In this document: in pieces, positions 41,390 to 51,906 of the stretch
Position numbering within the stretch: position 1 is the stretch's first letter
How the letters are laid out: every line of letters starts with the position of its first letter
DNA from: Bacteriovoracaceae bacterium
Lineage (GTDB): Bacteria; Bdellovibrionota; Bacteriovoracia; Bacteriovoracales; Bacteriovoracaceae
DNA length: 64,000 nt
Reading direction: 5' to 3'
Assembly: GCA_028101965.1 (NCBI GenBank)
Contig: JAOHMI010000006.1
Span: 1-64,000 of the forward strand
Notes under the pieces: model-generated
Told to the model about the DNA's origin: nothing
Databases searched by the model: none
The model's input: the letters and a program-made list of their open reading frames with translations, nothing else
Position numbers and translations under genes: made by a program

Positions 41390-42928
41390 ATGATATTACC
41401 CTTAGGTTTAGGCTTAAAAATATTCAGATTACCTGTTATTACGTTGATTCTAATTTCGGCAAATATAATTTGGTATCACCATGAAGGTCCTACGCAAGGT
41501 CATTTTCTCCACGATGTTCACGTCCAATATCCTTTTGCCAAATTAGAGAATGATCTCTTCAAAGAATTCTGCCTTAAAAAACTAGGATCTAGTTCATGCC
41601 AGATTGGGAAAGATTTCATTCATCAAAAATACAAAGGGCTTTGGCCAGCTAACTTAAAATTTTATGCAACACCCTCTGAAAAACAAAAACTTACTTGGGA
41701 TGAATTTCAAATTCACTTAAAACAAGATTATGAATACATTCCTAAGCAAAAAGGTGAAATATTCGAGAACTATAAAAACGAAAAACAAAGTTTTGAAACA
41801 AGTGTTCATGCAATTTATTTAGACAAGAATCTTCTTTCCAAAAGTACCATAAATCTTAAAAGTATTATGATAACGCAGTTTAGGCATGGAAGTTCACTAC
41901 ATTTATATTCAAATCTATTCTTCTTATTGTCATTTGGAATCTATGCTGAATGTGCCTTAGGCAGCTTAGCATTTCTTTTTATCTACTTTTTGGGTGGAAT
42001 TGCTGGGTTAGGACTAGAAGCTTATACTTTTGAAAATTCAATTTCATTTATTGTTGGAGCAAGTGCGAATGTTTCCGCTCTAATGGGAGCATTCTATATA
42101 CTATTTTTCAGGCACTATTTTAAAGCCGTCTTATTTTTAGGTTTCTTCTGGCGAACTTTTTTAGCGCCAATTTCATACACTCTCCCAATTCTTTTTTTCT
42201 CTCAAGACTTGATTGGACTATTAGAAATAGAAGGAACTAATGTTGCACACCTTGCCCATTTAGGTGGATTAATCACAGGTATGGTTTTAACTTATTGTTA
42301 CAAATCAATCTATCTTGAAATACCAGAACCATTTATTTATGAATATGAGTTTGAAAAAACTATGGAATTATTAAACCCAGAAAATAATATCAATATTATT
42401 ACTGAAGCTAGTCATCTTATTGATGTCAATCCTCTTAACTATTCGGTGAAAGAGAAGGCCATTAACCATTCCTATAAGATTTCACATTCACACCCTGAAT
42501 ACATCCAGGCAAAATACTTTCTAAAGAGGCATTTTGGAAGCCTCCTACGTTATTACTATAAAAGTAAAGAGTATGATAAAGTTTTTAACCGAATAAACTT
42601 GTTTCCCTCTCACTACTCTTTTTTTGAATGTATAAAACACCTCGATCTTAGAACTCTTGGGAAATTAATAAATCAGGAATCTGATAAGAATGTACCTTAC
42701 ACAAAGTTTCTTCTCATAAGTTCTTACCTAATTCTTAGTAAATCAAGGAATATGAATAATAAAAAACTAATTGAAGAAAAATTAAATTCAATTATAGAAG
42801 AAAATGAATTTACGAAAGAACAATTAGAGTGTATCAGACATTTCAATGATTCTTTCCAAAGTAATATAAATCAAAAACTCAACACAATGGTTACAGAAAA
42901 AATAAAAGTAAATCTTATGATTGCTTAA
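41390..42928 (+). CDS. Rhomboid-family membrane protein with C-terminal extension
   Basis: HLYSNLFFLLSFGIYAE, IVGASANVSALMGAFY, VAHLAHLGGLITGM. Confidence 0.8.
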   Translation: MILPLGLGLKIFRLPVITLILISANIIWYHHEGPTQGHFLHDVHVQYPFAKLENDLFKEFCLKKLGSSSCQIGKDFIHQKYKGLWPANLKFYATPSEKQKLTWDEFQIHLKQDYEYIPKQKGEIFENYKNEKQSFETSVHAIYLDKNLLSKSTINLKSIMITQFRHGSSLHLYSNLFFLLSFGIYAECALGSLAFLFIYFLGGIAGLGLEAYTFENSISFIVGASANVSALMGAFYILFFRHYFKAVLFLGFFWRTFLAPISYTLPILFFSQDLIGLLEIEGTNVAHLAHLGGLITGMVLTYCYKSIYLEIPEPFIYEYEFEKTMELLNPENNINIITEASHLIDVNPLNYSVKEKAINHSYKISHSHPEYIQAKYFLKRHFGSLLRYYYKSKEYDKVFNRINLFPSHYSFFECIKHLDLRTLGKLINQESDKNVPYTKFLLISSYLILSKSRNMNNKKLIEEKLNSIIEENEFTKEQLECIRHFNDSFQSNINQKLNTMVTEKIKVNLMIA

Positions 42929-42936
42929 GGGTTATA

Positions 42937-43464
42937 ATGGAAATACCTAAAATTAATGATCACCGATCTTCTGTAAAGATTTCTCAAAAGAAAATTTCAG
43001 AAGTTCATCTTTTTGATGGAAAAGAAGATACGATCTTTGCAGGTTTCTTTATTAGACTTGCTGCCTTGATAATTGATTCAATGGTTTATCTTTCTCTTTA
43101 TTATGCTGCAGTTTTCTTAGTTGCAAATATAATATTAGGAACTTCTGCCCAAAGCTTCATCGAGAAACAAGGAAGCCTACTTCATATTCTAAATTACTTA
43201 ATCTATTCCATATATTTTACAACTGCAACCTATATCAAGGGGTGCACATTTGGAAAATTTATTTTTAACCTTAGAGTTGTTCATGCGGACCCTAATCGAA
43301 AAAGATCCTTTGGGCAAATATTTTTTAGAGAATTCATAGGGAAATGGATATCAGTTCTTATCCTTTATATGGGTTTTATTCCAGCCTTCGTTGGCGGAAA
43401 AAATAAACATCGAACTTTACATGATTATATAGTAAACACCCTAGTTATTAAAAAAAATAGCTAA
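42937..43464 (+). CDS. RDD-family membrane protein
   Basis: AGFFIRLAALIIDSMVY... TFGKFIFNLRVVHADPNRKRSFGQIFFREFIGKWIS... HRTLHDYIVNTLVI. Confidence 0.9.
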   Translation: MEIPKINDHRSSVKISQKKISEVHLFDGKEDTIFAGFFIRLAALIIDSMVYLSLYYAAVFLVANIILGTSAQSFIEKQGSLLHILNYLIYSIYFTTATYIKGCTFGKFIFNLRVVHADPNRKRSFGQIFFREFIGKWISVLILYMGFIPAFVGGKNKHRTLHDYIVNTLVIKKNS

Positions 43465-43483
43465 ACATCAAAGTGAGTACACT

Positions 43484-44722
43484 ATGAGAAAAATTATTTT
43501 AGTCATTTTTGCCATTCCCGTTATCTGCTTATCATTGGCCGTTTATTTAGTCTTTTTTAGTACAGTTCCTGCCACAACAATAATTGGTCAAATAAATAAA
43601 AGCCCTGACTCTGAGATAGAAATAAAATATGGAAGTATTAATGGTAGTGTCACTAGCGGGTTTAGTTTAACCAATTTTTCTATTGAAGATAAGCAAAGCA
43701 AAAGTCCTCTATACTCTATTGATAACTTTGCCTTCACCTATGATAATCTTATCACTGCAAAATATAGCTTCAAAAATTTAACCAAGGGACAATTTAGTAT
43801 TAATGAAATCATCGCCGAAGGAGGTGTTTTAGACATTGACTTGATTGAAGAATTGTCAAAAAGAAATAAAGACAAATCTCAAGCAAACTCTAAGGCAGAA
43901 AAGAAAGCAGATAAGAATAATGAAAAAATTGAAGAGTTTCAGAAAAAATATCCTTATTACAATATAATGATAAAAAAAATAAGCTTTAAAAATTTAAAGT
44001 TCATTAAATCCGGAAAAGAGTACTTTATGCCAGAAATTGCTCTTGATGAATTTAAAATAAGTACTGATGAAATTTATCTAAAATCTCTTGAGATTGATCA
44101 TCAATATTTATCATTAACGTCAAAATTGGTTGATCCAGAGAACTATGACTATGAAATTTCACTTAACGTGAAACAAAATTCGGCCATTCATATAAAAGAG
44201 GATCTTAAAGTTAATAGCCAATTTTCTTTGGGAAAAGATATTCCTTTCAAAATCTCTCTTTCCACAGAAGGAAAAGAGTTAAATTTAGAATATGACGCAA
44301 ATAAAGAGCCTACTGATATTTATTTCAGTTTAAATAATTTCACTACAGATAAATGGTTTCTCAAAACGACTTACATCAATATAGATAAATTTGTAGGTAA
44401 AATAGAATTTAATCCTGAAATTTTTAATTTCGATCAAGAAAAATCAACTCAGACAATGATGATGGCATCAACGCAAACGATTCTCCATCCAGAAGAACTT
44501 TATATAAGTATAATGGGTCGGCAATTTTATTTACCTGAAGAAAATATCCAGCCAATCCCCATAATACAAGCGAGTCTACTCAAAACCATGTTACAAGAAG
44601 TAAACACTCGAGAACCAGCATCATCGGATATGCAAACTGCAAAAATGAATGAATCCGATCTCAGCCCAGAGGAACCGAACCAAATGACTCAATCAATACA
44701 AGAGGAAGCAAAGGAACTTTAA
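43484..44722 (+). CDS. Hypothetical inner-membrane-anchored periplasmic protein (AsmA-like appearance)
   Basis: N-terminal TM then beta-rich YGSINGSVTSGFSLTNFSIED pattern. Confidence 0.5.
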   Translation: MRKIILVIFAIPVICLSLAVYLVFFSTVPATTIIGQINKSPDSEIEIKYGSINGSVTSGFSLTNFSIEDKQSKSPLYSIDNFAFTYDNLITAKYSFKNLTKGQFSINEIIAEGGVLDIDLIEELSKRNKDKSQANSKAEKKADKNNEKIEEFQKKYPYYNIMIKKISFKNLKFIKSGKEYFMPEIALDEFKISTDEIYLKSLEIDHQYLSLTSKLVDPENYDYEISLNVKQNSAIHIKEDLKVNSQFSLGKDIPFKISLSTEGKELNLEYDANKEPTDIYFSLNNFTTDKWFLKTTYINIDKFVGKIEFNPEIFNFDQEKSTQTMMMASTQTILHPEELYISIMGRQFYLPEENIQPIPIIQASLLKTMLQEVNTREPASSDMQTAKMNESDLSPEEPNQMTQSIQEEAKEL

Positions 44723-44747
44723 TCAACTTCCCTTTTATGAAATAATA

Positions 44748-44780
44748 GCCTCACTCTAAAATTAGTGAGGCTTTTTTTTT
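44748..44780 (+). terminator. Rho-independent terminator
   Basis: GCCTCACT-ctaaaatt-AGTGAGGC followed by nine T. Confidence 0.9.
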
Positions 44781-45648
44781 GAATACACAGACGCTCTTTC
44801 TTTCATGCTCCTTTGTCCTAACTAGTAATCTTACTGCTCAAATACAAAGTAATTTCAACCAAAAGATTCGCCCCTTATATGAACTTGGAGGGGGTCTATC
44901 AATTTTCCGCATACCTAATTATCCTGGTTCTAAAAAAAGTACGACACGAACGCTTCCTTTTCCTTTCGCAGTTTACAGAGGAGATTTTCTTAGAAGTGAT
45001 GAAGAGGGAACTAGGGCCAGACTATTATACACTGAGGATTATGAGACCGGACTCAGCATGGGATTTAATTTTCCGGTTAATTCAAACGAAAATGATGCCC
45101 GAAAAGGAATGGATGATCTGGATGCCATTTTTGAATTTGGCCCAAAGTTTCTATTTCGTTTTTTTTCCGACTCAAAATATCACAAATTAAACTTGTCATT
45201 GGCTTTACGTTCAGCCTTTGCGATTAATTTAAATCCAGAAATGAGGTTTACCGGATTTACAGCTGAACCAGAAATTTCTTATTGGAGAAATTTCGATCTG
45301 GCCCTACCAACGACTCTCTTTTTGAGTTCTGAGTTAAAAATTGCGGATGCAAAATTTAATAATTATTTTTATGGGGTTGAAGAGAGGGATGAAACTGATT
45401 CGCGACCCCGTTACGAAGCCACTCAAGGTCCAATAGATTTAACCACAAGCATCGGGCTGTCTGTTGAAATCAATAAAAAGTCTCAAGTGTTCGCGGGTTA
45501 TTTTTATTCAGACTATTCCCGTTCGGTAAATAAGAAAAGCCCTCTCTTGGAAAGAAACTATAATATGGGTTTTGTCATTGGCTTCATGAGTCTTTTCTAT
45601 GAGTCCGATGAAGTGGTTGATGTATACCGAAGTAATAAAAAATATTAA
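44779..45648 (+). CDS. MipA/OmpV-family outer-membrane protein
   Basis: YELGGGLSIFRIPNYPGSKKSTTRTLPFPFAVYRGDFLRSDEEGTRARLLY; start codon uncertain (TTG). Confidence 0.75.
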   Translation: MNTQTLFLSCSFVLTSNLTAQIQSNFNQKIRPLYELGGGLSIFRIPNYPGSKKSTTRTLPFPFAVYRGDFLRSDEEGTRARLLYTEDYETGLSMGFNFPVNSNENDARKGMDDLDAIFEFGPKFLFRFFSDSKYHKLNLSLALRSAFAINLNPEMRFTGFTAEPEISYWRNFDLALPTTLFLSSELKIADAKFNNYFYGVEERDETDSRPRYEATQGPIDLTTSIGLSVEINKKSQVFAGYFYSDYSRSVNKKSPLLERNYNMGFVIGFMSLFYESDEVVDVYRSNKKY

Positions 45649-46883
45649 TCAATTTTCAATTTAGCTCTAAGGGGATAATGATCAGAGGCAATCTTAAAAT
45701 TATAATAATTGCTATCGATTAAAACATAACAAATTTCACTCCTATCTTGTGTAAGATAAGAAACTAAAGTCATTCCTTTCTTGGTTTTGCGAAATTTCCG
45801 CTTATCATCCGCCGGTCGGCACTCAAGCTCTTCACGCTTAAATTTTGGATGAATAATTTCCCCTTCAAGAACTTCAATATTTTTGCTGACTACAATATAA
45901 TCAAGCATTAGTCTAAATGGCTTAGGAGAAAAGCGTGAAGATTCATTTGTAAAAGAGAACTCAGATGGTGAGATCCAAGGATTTGTTTTATTTAAAATTC
46001 GCTTCAAGTTTACTCTTCCCGGACTATCTTCACTTTTTAAATCAACATTCCAGTCCCCAATGGCAATAAAGTAAGAATCTTTATCTAAAGGGCTTATTCC
46101 CTCTAATTTAACTTCTCTATCTGTACTACCAGTCAGATACCATTCCAAAAATCTTAGCTGATCTTGATTACGCACATAATTAGGTGAATTTTTATTTCCA
46201 AAATGAAATGAAGGTACTGTATGAAATAAAATTAAATGAACATCTCGCTTATTTATTTTCAAGACTACATCAGTGAAATTCTTATCAAATAAGGGCATGT
46301 TATTAGGCAGTTTTTCCCCATTCGCCATAGTGAAGTCTGATGGTACTTGATCAGGGTTAAAGTCTGTCCATTTAATGTCAGTAAAAACTGTTTCTGATAT
46401 AATAGGATAATCAAATGCAGCTCCCGTGGAGTATTGTCCAGGGAAAATGCCAAAATTAACCAAATCAGCTAAACTCCTTGCTCCCTTAGCATAAGGATTA
46501 ACTTCATAAGACCCATCACTTCTCCGAAGAGCATTATTACCAGTATTAGCTTGTTGAAAAGAAGTCTTTCCTAAACGCCCTAATCCCAATATATGAGTAA
46601 GTTTAGATATATTCGTCCCTGTTGTGGAATAATTATTATTTGGAACCTGGGGAAGGTCATATTGAACTTCATTAAAGGAAACGATATTCATATCATATTT
46701 TGATATAATTTCTTTAACCGATTTTAGTTGTTTATTTTTCTTTCTTATTTTAGTCGAATCTAGTTCTTTAATATTAAAATGAAAGATATTAACTTCACTT
46801 GGGTTTAACTTCGGATTATTCCTATTATCTTTACAGGAAACGATAGATAATAAAAGTAATGGTAGAATAAGATTGAGATTCAT
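45645..46883 (-). CDS. Endonuclease/exonuclease/phosphatase-family lipoprotein
   Basis: Lipobox LLLLSIVSCKD; IVSFNEVQ, FIAIGDWNVD, LDYIVVSKNI, ASDHYPL. Confidence 0.8.
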   Translation of the reverse strand: MNLNLILPLLLLSIVSCKDNRNNPKLNPSEVNIFHFNIKELDSTKIRKKNKQLKSVKEIISKYDMNIVSFNEVQYDLPQVPNNNYSTTGTNISKLTHILGLGRLGKTSFQQANTGNNALRRSDGSYEVNPYAKGARSLADLVNFGIFPGQYSTGAAFDYPIISETVFTDIKWTDFNPDQVPSDFTMANGEKLPNNMPLFDKNFTDVVLKINKRDVHLILFHTVPSFHFGNKNSPNYVRNQDQLRFLEWYLTGSTDREVKLEGISPLDKDSYFIAIGDWNVDLKSEDSPGRVNLKRILNKTNPWISPSEFSFTNESSRFSPKPFRLMLDYIVVSKNIEVLEGEIIHPKFKREELECRPADDKRKFRKTKKGMTLVSYLTQDRSEICYVLIDSNYYNFKIASDHYPLRAKLKID

Positions 46884-47109
46884 CGAGATTCCATTTTTTT
46901 GTAACTGTTAACTTAATAATTACTGTACTTACCTGTACCAAAATTTTACCAGCAACTCAAACAACTACCTTTTATCACTCAACCCTTGTAAATATGTGAA
47001 TACCTATCAAGATTTGGTCCACTATTACCTGACAAAAAAAACCTATACTTCACAGAAAGACTAATTTCGACAATCAACGCATATTTTTGTTCTAAAAGGT
47101 TTTCATATA

Positions 47110-47138
47110 TTGTTGTGCATGTTGGCAACCGTTATACA
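47110..47138 (+). promoter_or_regulatory. Possible sigma70-type promoter
   Basis: TTGTTG-N17-TATACA upstream of the 47184 lipoprotein gene. Confidence 0.35.
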
Positions 47139-47183
47139 AGCGGGTTTCTCGAAAAGAGATTAAACACTATTTAAGGAGATATT

Positions 47184-47720
47184 ATGAAGAATGTTATTGT
47201 ATTAGCTTTAGCGATGCTTAGTTTAGTTAGTTGTAAAAAGGTTGTTTATAATTTAGTCGGAAGCCCTACTATTGAAGGACAAGGAATTGGGCCTAAAGCT
47301 GAAATTTCAAAATTAAGATTAACCTATAACCCTAAAAAAGACTCATACTTAGTAAACTTAAACTTGGGTGATTACGATGTAGAAAATTTAAACATCACAG
47401 AAAAAAATATCATACAAATTGAAGAAGGATACGCACTAGCCGAGTTTAAAGGAATCTTTAACGTTTCTTTTACCCTTTTTGGCTTTGGTAAAAATGGAAA
47501 CGCATTAAATTTTAGAATTGTCTGCGCTTTACCTCAAAATCCTAAAGAAAAACTACAAAATAAAGAAGTTGCCCAAATTTTAGCCGTGAGGGAATTTGCA
47601 ACTGAGACAGGCGTAAACGTTGATTCTATTAGCAATGGCTGTTATCTCAAATCAAAGTATATGGGAAGGCTGTTAAGTAACACCTTTTATTCCGCGAAAG
47701 GAACTTTTAAATTAAATTAA
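47184..47720 (+). CDS. Hypothetical lipoprotein
   Basis: Lipobox LAMLSLVSCKK; SD aaggaga. Confidence 0.75.
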   Translation: MKNVIVLALAMLSLVSCKKVVYNLVGSPTIEGQGIGPKAEISKLRLTYNPKKDSYLVNLNLGDYDVENLNITEKNIIQIEEGYALAEFKGIFNVSFTLFGFGKNGNALNFRIVCALPQNPKEKLQNKEVAQILAVREFATETGVNVDSISNGCYLKSKYMGRLLSNTFYSAKGTFKLN

Positions 47721-47731
47721 ACACTTATCAT

Positions 47732-47763
47732 ATGACTGCCCTTTTTAAGTGGGCAGTCATTTC
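47732..47763 (+). terminator. Hairpin terminator
   Basis: ATGACTGCCC-N9-GGGCAGTCAT then TTT. Confidence 0.7.
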
Positions 47764-47853
47764 TGACGTAATCCCCGTAAAGCTTATACTATCAATCACT
47801 TGCCACGCCTAAATAATTTTAATTGTATAATAGTATTAGGAAAGAGGTTACTT

Positions 47854-48162
47854 ATGAAAGAAGACTTCGACATTTTGTTGAAAGCCCTTCTCCAAGAGCG
47901 AGAGGAGTTTTTAAAAAATAATCCTGAATTAAGAGAATTTCAGGAGCAAATTGACCGAGAATTAGAAAAAATTGGTGATGATCCCCTGTCACGTGCTCAA
48001 AAAATGAATCAAATGCTGATAAAGAAAATGTCTGAAGAATTACTTCCGGCCATGGGTGCACTAAAGAAAGTTAAGAAAAAAGCAAACAAGCTAGAACAAT
48101 CGATAAACTACTATAAGCAAATTAAAAATAAAGACGAAGATAAAAATAGAGAGCCTGCGTAA
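47854..48162 (+). CDS. Hypothetical small helical protein
   Basis: ATG at 47854 has upstream aaagagg SD; listed start at 47800 is less likely. Confidence 0.6.
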   Translation: MKEDFDILLKALLQEREEFLKNNPELREFQEQIDRELEKIGDDPLSRAQKMNQMLIKKMSEELLPAMGALKKVKKKANKLEQSINYYKQIKNKDEDKNREPA

Positions 48163-48219
48163 TATATCTATATTTAAAATTGAAAATTGAAAATTAAAAA
48201 TTAAAAAAGATTAATGGAA

Positions 48220-48921
48220 CTATAAAGGTATTTCTATAATCAAAATCTCAGACATCTTAGATGGATTACATTCTACTCGATCAACATTAATTATCCCAAG
48301 TCCATCCCGGGCATTAATCGATTGATCGCCAATAATAACTGTACCAGAAATAACAAAGACAAAAACTCCATTAGAACTCAAGTGTCTTTCGTAAACAGCT
48401 TTCTTTTCAAATGTTCCAATGGAAAAGAAAGCATCTTGATTAATACTTAAACTTTCATCTCTCCCATTAGGAGAAACAATAAGCTGCCAATAATTATGTT
48501 GCTTTAATAGAGAGAAATCTTTTTGCTCATAATTAGGTTTTATGCCCAATTTCTTTGGAGTAATCCAAATTTGTAGCGCATTGGCTTCTATTTTCTGATG
48601 ATTGTTATACTCACTATGAGAAATACCTGATCCTGCTGACATTCGTTGAACCTCACCAGACCTTATAACTTCTTCACTCCCTAGTGAATCCTTATGGGTT
48701 AACTCACCTTTTAAAGGAATGGTAACAATCTCCATATCTTCATGAGAATGTGTCCCAAAACCTTTTAACGGTGCAATTAGGTCATCATTAAAGACTCTAA
48801 TTGTACCAAAACCTATTTTCATTGGATCAAAGTAATGACCAAAAGAGAAAGTATGGTTGGCCTTAAGCCATCCATGATTAAAAAATCCTCTTTCATGAGC
48901 AGGAAAATAGATTGTATTCAT
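48220..48921 (-). CDS. Pirin-family protein
   Basis: GFGTHSHEDMEIVTIPLKGELTHKDSLG...GEVQRMSAGSGISHSEYN. Confidence 0.94.
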   Translation of the reverse strand: MNTIYFPAHERGFFNHGWLKANHTFSFGHYFDPMKIGFGTIRVFNDDLIAPLKGFGTHSHEDMEIVTIPLKGELTHKDSLGSEEVIRSGEVQRMSAGSGISHSEYNNHQKIEANALQIWITPKKLGIKPNYEQKDFSLLKQHNYWQLIVSPNGRDESLSINQDAFFSIGTFEKKAVYERHLSSNGVFVFVISGTVIIGDQSINARDGLGIINVDRVECNPSKMSEILIIEIPL

Positions 48922-48934
48922 AAAAAATAATTCC

Positions 48935-49477
48935 TTATTTTTTTACAACAATCTCAAAATCCAATTCAACATCATTTGAAATGGCTTTATCCCCTAAGTT
49001 TTCGAAAAATGATCCTGATCCATACTTAATTCCGTACTTAGTTCGATCAAACTTAAGCTTTCCTTTAAAAGTATTTCCTGCAACTGTATAAGGAAATGTT
49101 ATTGATTTAGTTATTCCCTTAATAGTTAAATCTCCAGTAAGCTTACCTTTCTCAGCTTTAGTAATAACTAATTTTGAAGTAGGATGATCTCCAACATTAA
49201 AAAAGTCTGCATTTTTCAAATGCCCTTCTAGTTTTTCTTTCATAGATCCAGCTAAGTCAGTTACAGTCAATTTCTCAACAGAAACTTCAAACTCTCCACC
49301 AGTGAGTGCTCCAGCTTCATTCATTTTGAGTGATCCTGACTTAAAAGGAACTTCACCTAAGTGCTCTCCAGTAACTTTAGTACCTTTCCACTTCAATTTA
49401 CTTTTTGCAGTATCGATGTCCGCTGCAAATAGATTCATAACTAATAATAATGATGCAAGAACAAAAGAATTTTTCAT
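48935..49477 (-). CDS. YceI-family periplasmic protein
   Basis: Signal peptide; LKNADFFNVGDHPTSKLVITKAEKGKLTGDLTIKGITKSITFPY. Confidence 0.93.
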   Translation of the reverse strand: MKNSFVLASLLLVMNLFAADIDTAKSKLKWKGTKVTGEHLGEVPFKSGSLKMNEAGALTGGEFEVSVEKLTVTDLAGSMKEKLEGHLKNADFFNVGDHPTSKLVITKAEKGKLTGDLTIKGITKSITFPYTVAGNTFKGKLKFDRTKYGIKYGSGSFFENLGDKAISNDVELDFEIVVKK

Positions 49478-49582
49478 TTTATATCTCCTTGTGGTTATTG
49501 TTCACAGCAATATAATGACACTTTTCTTAGTGTTGCAAAAGGAGACAATATTGCATATCATTGTTCTATATTTGGAACTATA

Positions 49583-50467
49583 ATGAACTTAAATTTACTC
49601 AATACATTCCTTAAGGTCTCAGAATTAAAAAGTTTTACTCAAGCGGCTAAAATTCTCCAGCAACCAAAATCTCGAGTTAGTCGAAATATTTCTCAATTAG
49701 AAAGAGATCTAAAGATAGACCTGATCAAAAGAACCACACGCTCATTTTCTTTAACCACAGATGGTGAAAGGTTATATCGCGAAACAAAACCGATCCTTCT
49801 TAAGCTACTCAATAGGGTTGATCAAATAAGCAACTCCCAAAATGATATCCAAGGAACACTTTCCCTGACTGGGCCAATAGATATTGGGCAAACGATTCTG
49901 CCTAAACTTCTCAATAAGTTTTCTAGTAAATACCCTAAAATCCAATTTCAACTTCACTTAACTGATCATTATGTTGACCTTGCTGGAATGAATATAGATG
50001 TAGGAATTCGGGTTGGGAATTTAAAAGACTCAACCATGAAGCAAAAAATCTTGGCCAAGGCAAAATTAATTCTAGTATGCTCTCCTGAGTATCTAGGAAA
50101 AGATTCATTAAAATTTTCAGTTAAAGATTTGCAAGATTATTCCATCATCTCTTTTTATAATGAAAATCAAACTGACCCATTAACCAAAATTTACAAAGAG
50201 CATAAAATTGTTCCCCGCTTTAGAGTCAACTCATTTCCCACTATCAAAAATATGATGATGCAAAATATGGGTATTGGGATTCTTCCTGATATTATTTGCC
50301 AACAAGAATTAAGGGAAAAGAAACTTATTCAGTTGCTTCCTCATTGGTCCTATCAAAAAAGCACCATTCAAGCGGTGTATTCAAACTCAAAAAATATCTC
50401 GCCTAAAATTAGAGCCTTCATTGATTTTCTTATTGAAGAAAAACAAGTTTTTCAAGATTTAACATAA
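49583..50467 (+). CDS. LysR-family transcriptional regulator
   Basis: MNLNLLNTFLKVSELKSFTQAAKILQQPKSRVSRNISQLERDL. Confidence 0.93.
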   Translation: MNLNLLNTFLKVSELKSFTQAAKILQQPKSRVSRNISQLERDLKIDLIKRTTRSFSLTTDGERLYRETKPILLKLLNRVDQISNSQNDIQGTLSLTGPIDIGQTILPKLLNKFSSKYPKIQFQLHLTDHYVDLAGMNIDVGIRVGNLKDSTMKQKILAKAKLILVCSPEYLGKDSLKFSVKDLQDYSIISFYNENQTDPLTKIYKEHKIVPRFRVNSFPTIKNMMMQNMGIGILPDIICQQELREKKLIQLLPHWSYQKSTIQAVYSNSKNISPKIRAFIDFLIEEKQVFQDLT

Positions 50468-51850
50468 AGACGAAGATCGAATAAAATTTAATAATTTATG
50501 TATATGGTCTTCATTGGTACTTGGATTCATTACAGTAAACCTCAAGAATCCCTCTCCTCTGAACTCCGTATAGGTGATATGAAATTGACCATCCTTAATC
50601 ACTTTTTTATATAAACTTTTTTGGTTTTTAGATTTTTTATATTTAAAAACTAAAATATTAGCTTGAGGCTCTATTTCTGAAATAAAGTCATCTTGATTAT
50701 TTATTAATTGATAAAATTTAAATGTACTTTCAAAGAGTTTTTCAATTATTTTTGCAATACCTTCTTCCCCTTCAATTAAAAGATGAAAATATAACTTTAA
50801 AGAATTAACTGGTTTTGTGCATTCAACTGCAAAAGGATAAAGATTGGGAAATTCTGTTTCATTTGCTCCATCTAGATAACTTGCTTCTTGATTAAACATA
50901 AGCGGCATATGGTTTTTATTTTTAAATAGTAGCATTGCCGACAAGCTTGAAGATTGAAGCATCTTGTGAGCATCCCAAGTTATAGAGTCTGCTAATTCAA
51001 TTCCTTTAACTAAAGAATTATAGGTCGGGCTCATCAAGGAAGATGCCCCATGAGCACCATCCACATGAAACCATATTTTATGCGACTGACAAATACCCGC
51101 TACTTCCTCTAAGTCATCAAAGCTACCAATAGCGGTGCTTCCTGCGTTTGCCACAATCACAAAAGGTTTTCTTTTCTCTTTTATCAAGTTTTTAACTTGC
51201 AGTTTAAGTTCACTAATGATCATTTGGCCTTTATCGTTTACTTTAACTTTTCTGACATTCTCACTTCCTAAGCCAAGCATGGAAAATGATCTGGTTACAG
51301 AATAATGAGATATTTCTGGTACTAACCCGACCAAGCTCTTATCAACTCCCTTTGTCCAAACATCAGATTGCGCCCAAGCTCGAGCAGCAAGAATTCCTGA
51401 AAATAAGGAAAGAGAACCACCATGAGTAAAAATTCCACCTGATTGTTCATCCCATCCAACTTTTTTAGTAAAAAATTGAATCAGGTTTTTCTCAACCGCG
51501 ATACCTGAGGCACCCATATCATAGACTGCCGCACTATTATTAAAAATCGCGTGGATTAAATCACCCACCATTGAGCCTAAAGATGGTGCCGCTACTTGGT
51601 GACCGATAAATTGTGGACTTTGCACATTTGTGGCATGGTCAAGATAGATTGCAATTTTTGCCATTAACTCTTTTTGATCTTTAACTTGAATAGCTGGCAA
51701 TAATTCACAAAGTTTACTTACCTCGACCATATTGATTGCTTCATTCTCTCGCTCATTTAATTTTTCACAAATCAAAGAAATAATTTCATTTAAGAAAGTT
51801 TGAATTTGAAATGATTCTGCTGGATACTTCAAGGTTTCATTTAGGGACAT
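50459..51850 (-). CDS. Group II PLP-dependent amino acid decarboxylase
   Basis: FTHGGSLSLFSGILAAR, WFHVDGAHGAS, SITWDAHKMLQ (PLP lysine). Confidence 0.88.
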   Translation of the reverse strand: MSLNETLKYPAESFQIQTFLNEIISLICEKLNERENEAINMVEVSKLCELLPAIQVKDQKELMAKIAIYLDHATNVQSPQFIGHQVAAPSLGSMVGDLIHAIFNNSAAVYDMGASGIAVEKNLIQFFTKKVGWDEQSGGIFTHGGSLSLFSGILAARAWAQSDVWTKGVDKSLVGLVPEISHYSVTRSFSMLGLGSENVRKVKVNDKGQMIISELKLQVKNLIKEKRKPFVIVANAGSTAIGSFDDLEEVAGICQSHKIWFHVDGAHGASSLMSPTYNSLVKGIELADSITWDAHKMLQSSSLSAMLLFKNKNHMPLMFNQEASYLDGANETEFPNLYPFAVECTKPVNSLKLYFHLLIEGEEGIAKIIEKLFESTFKFYQLINNQDDFISEIEPQANILVFKYKKSKNQKSLYKKVIKDGQFHITYTEFRGEGFLRFTVMNPSTNEDHIHKLLNFIRSSSLC

Positions 51851-51906
51851 TTGATATTCCTTAGCTAGGTTATGATTTTATTCTATTCAAAATTAAATAA
51901 AATACA

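Noticed and set aside
48176-48208. aaaattgaaaattgaaaattaaaaatt run
   Set aside because: Simple AT-rich microsatellite, expected in a low-GC genome.
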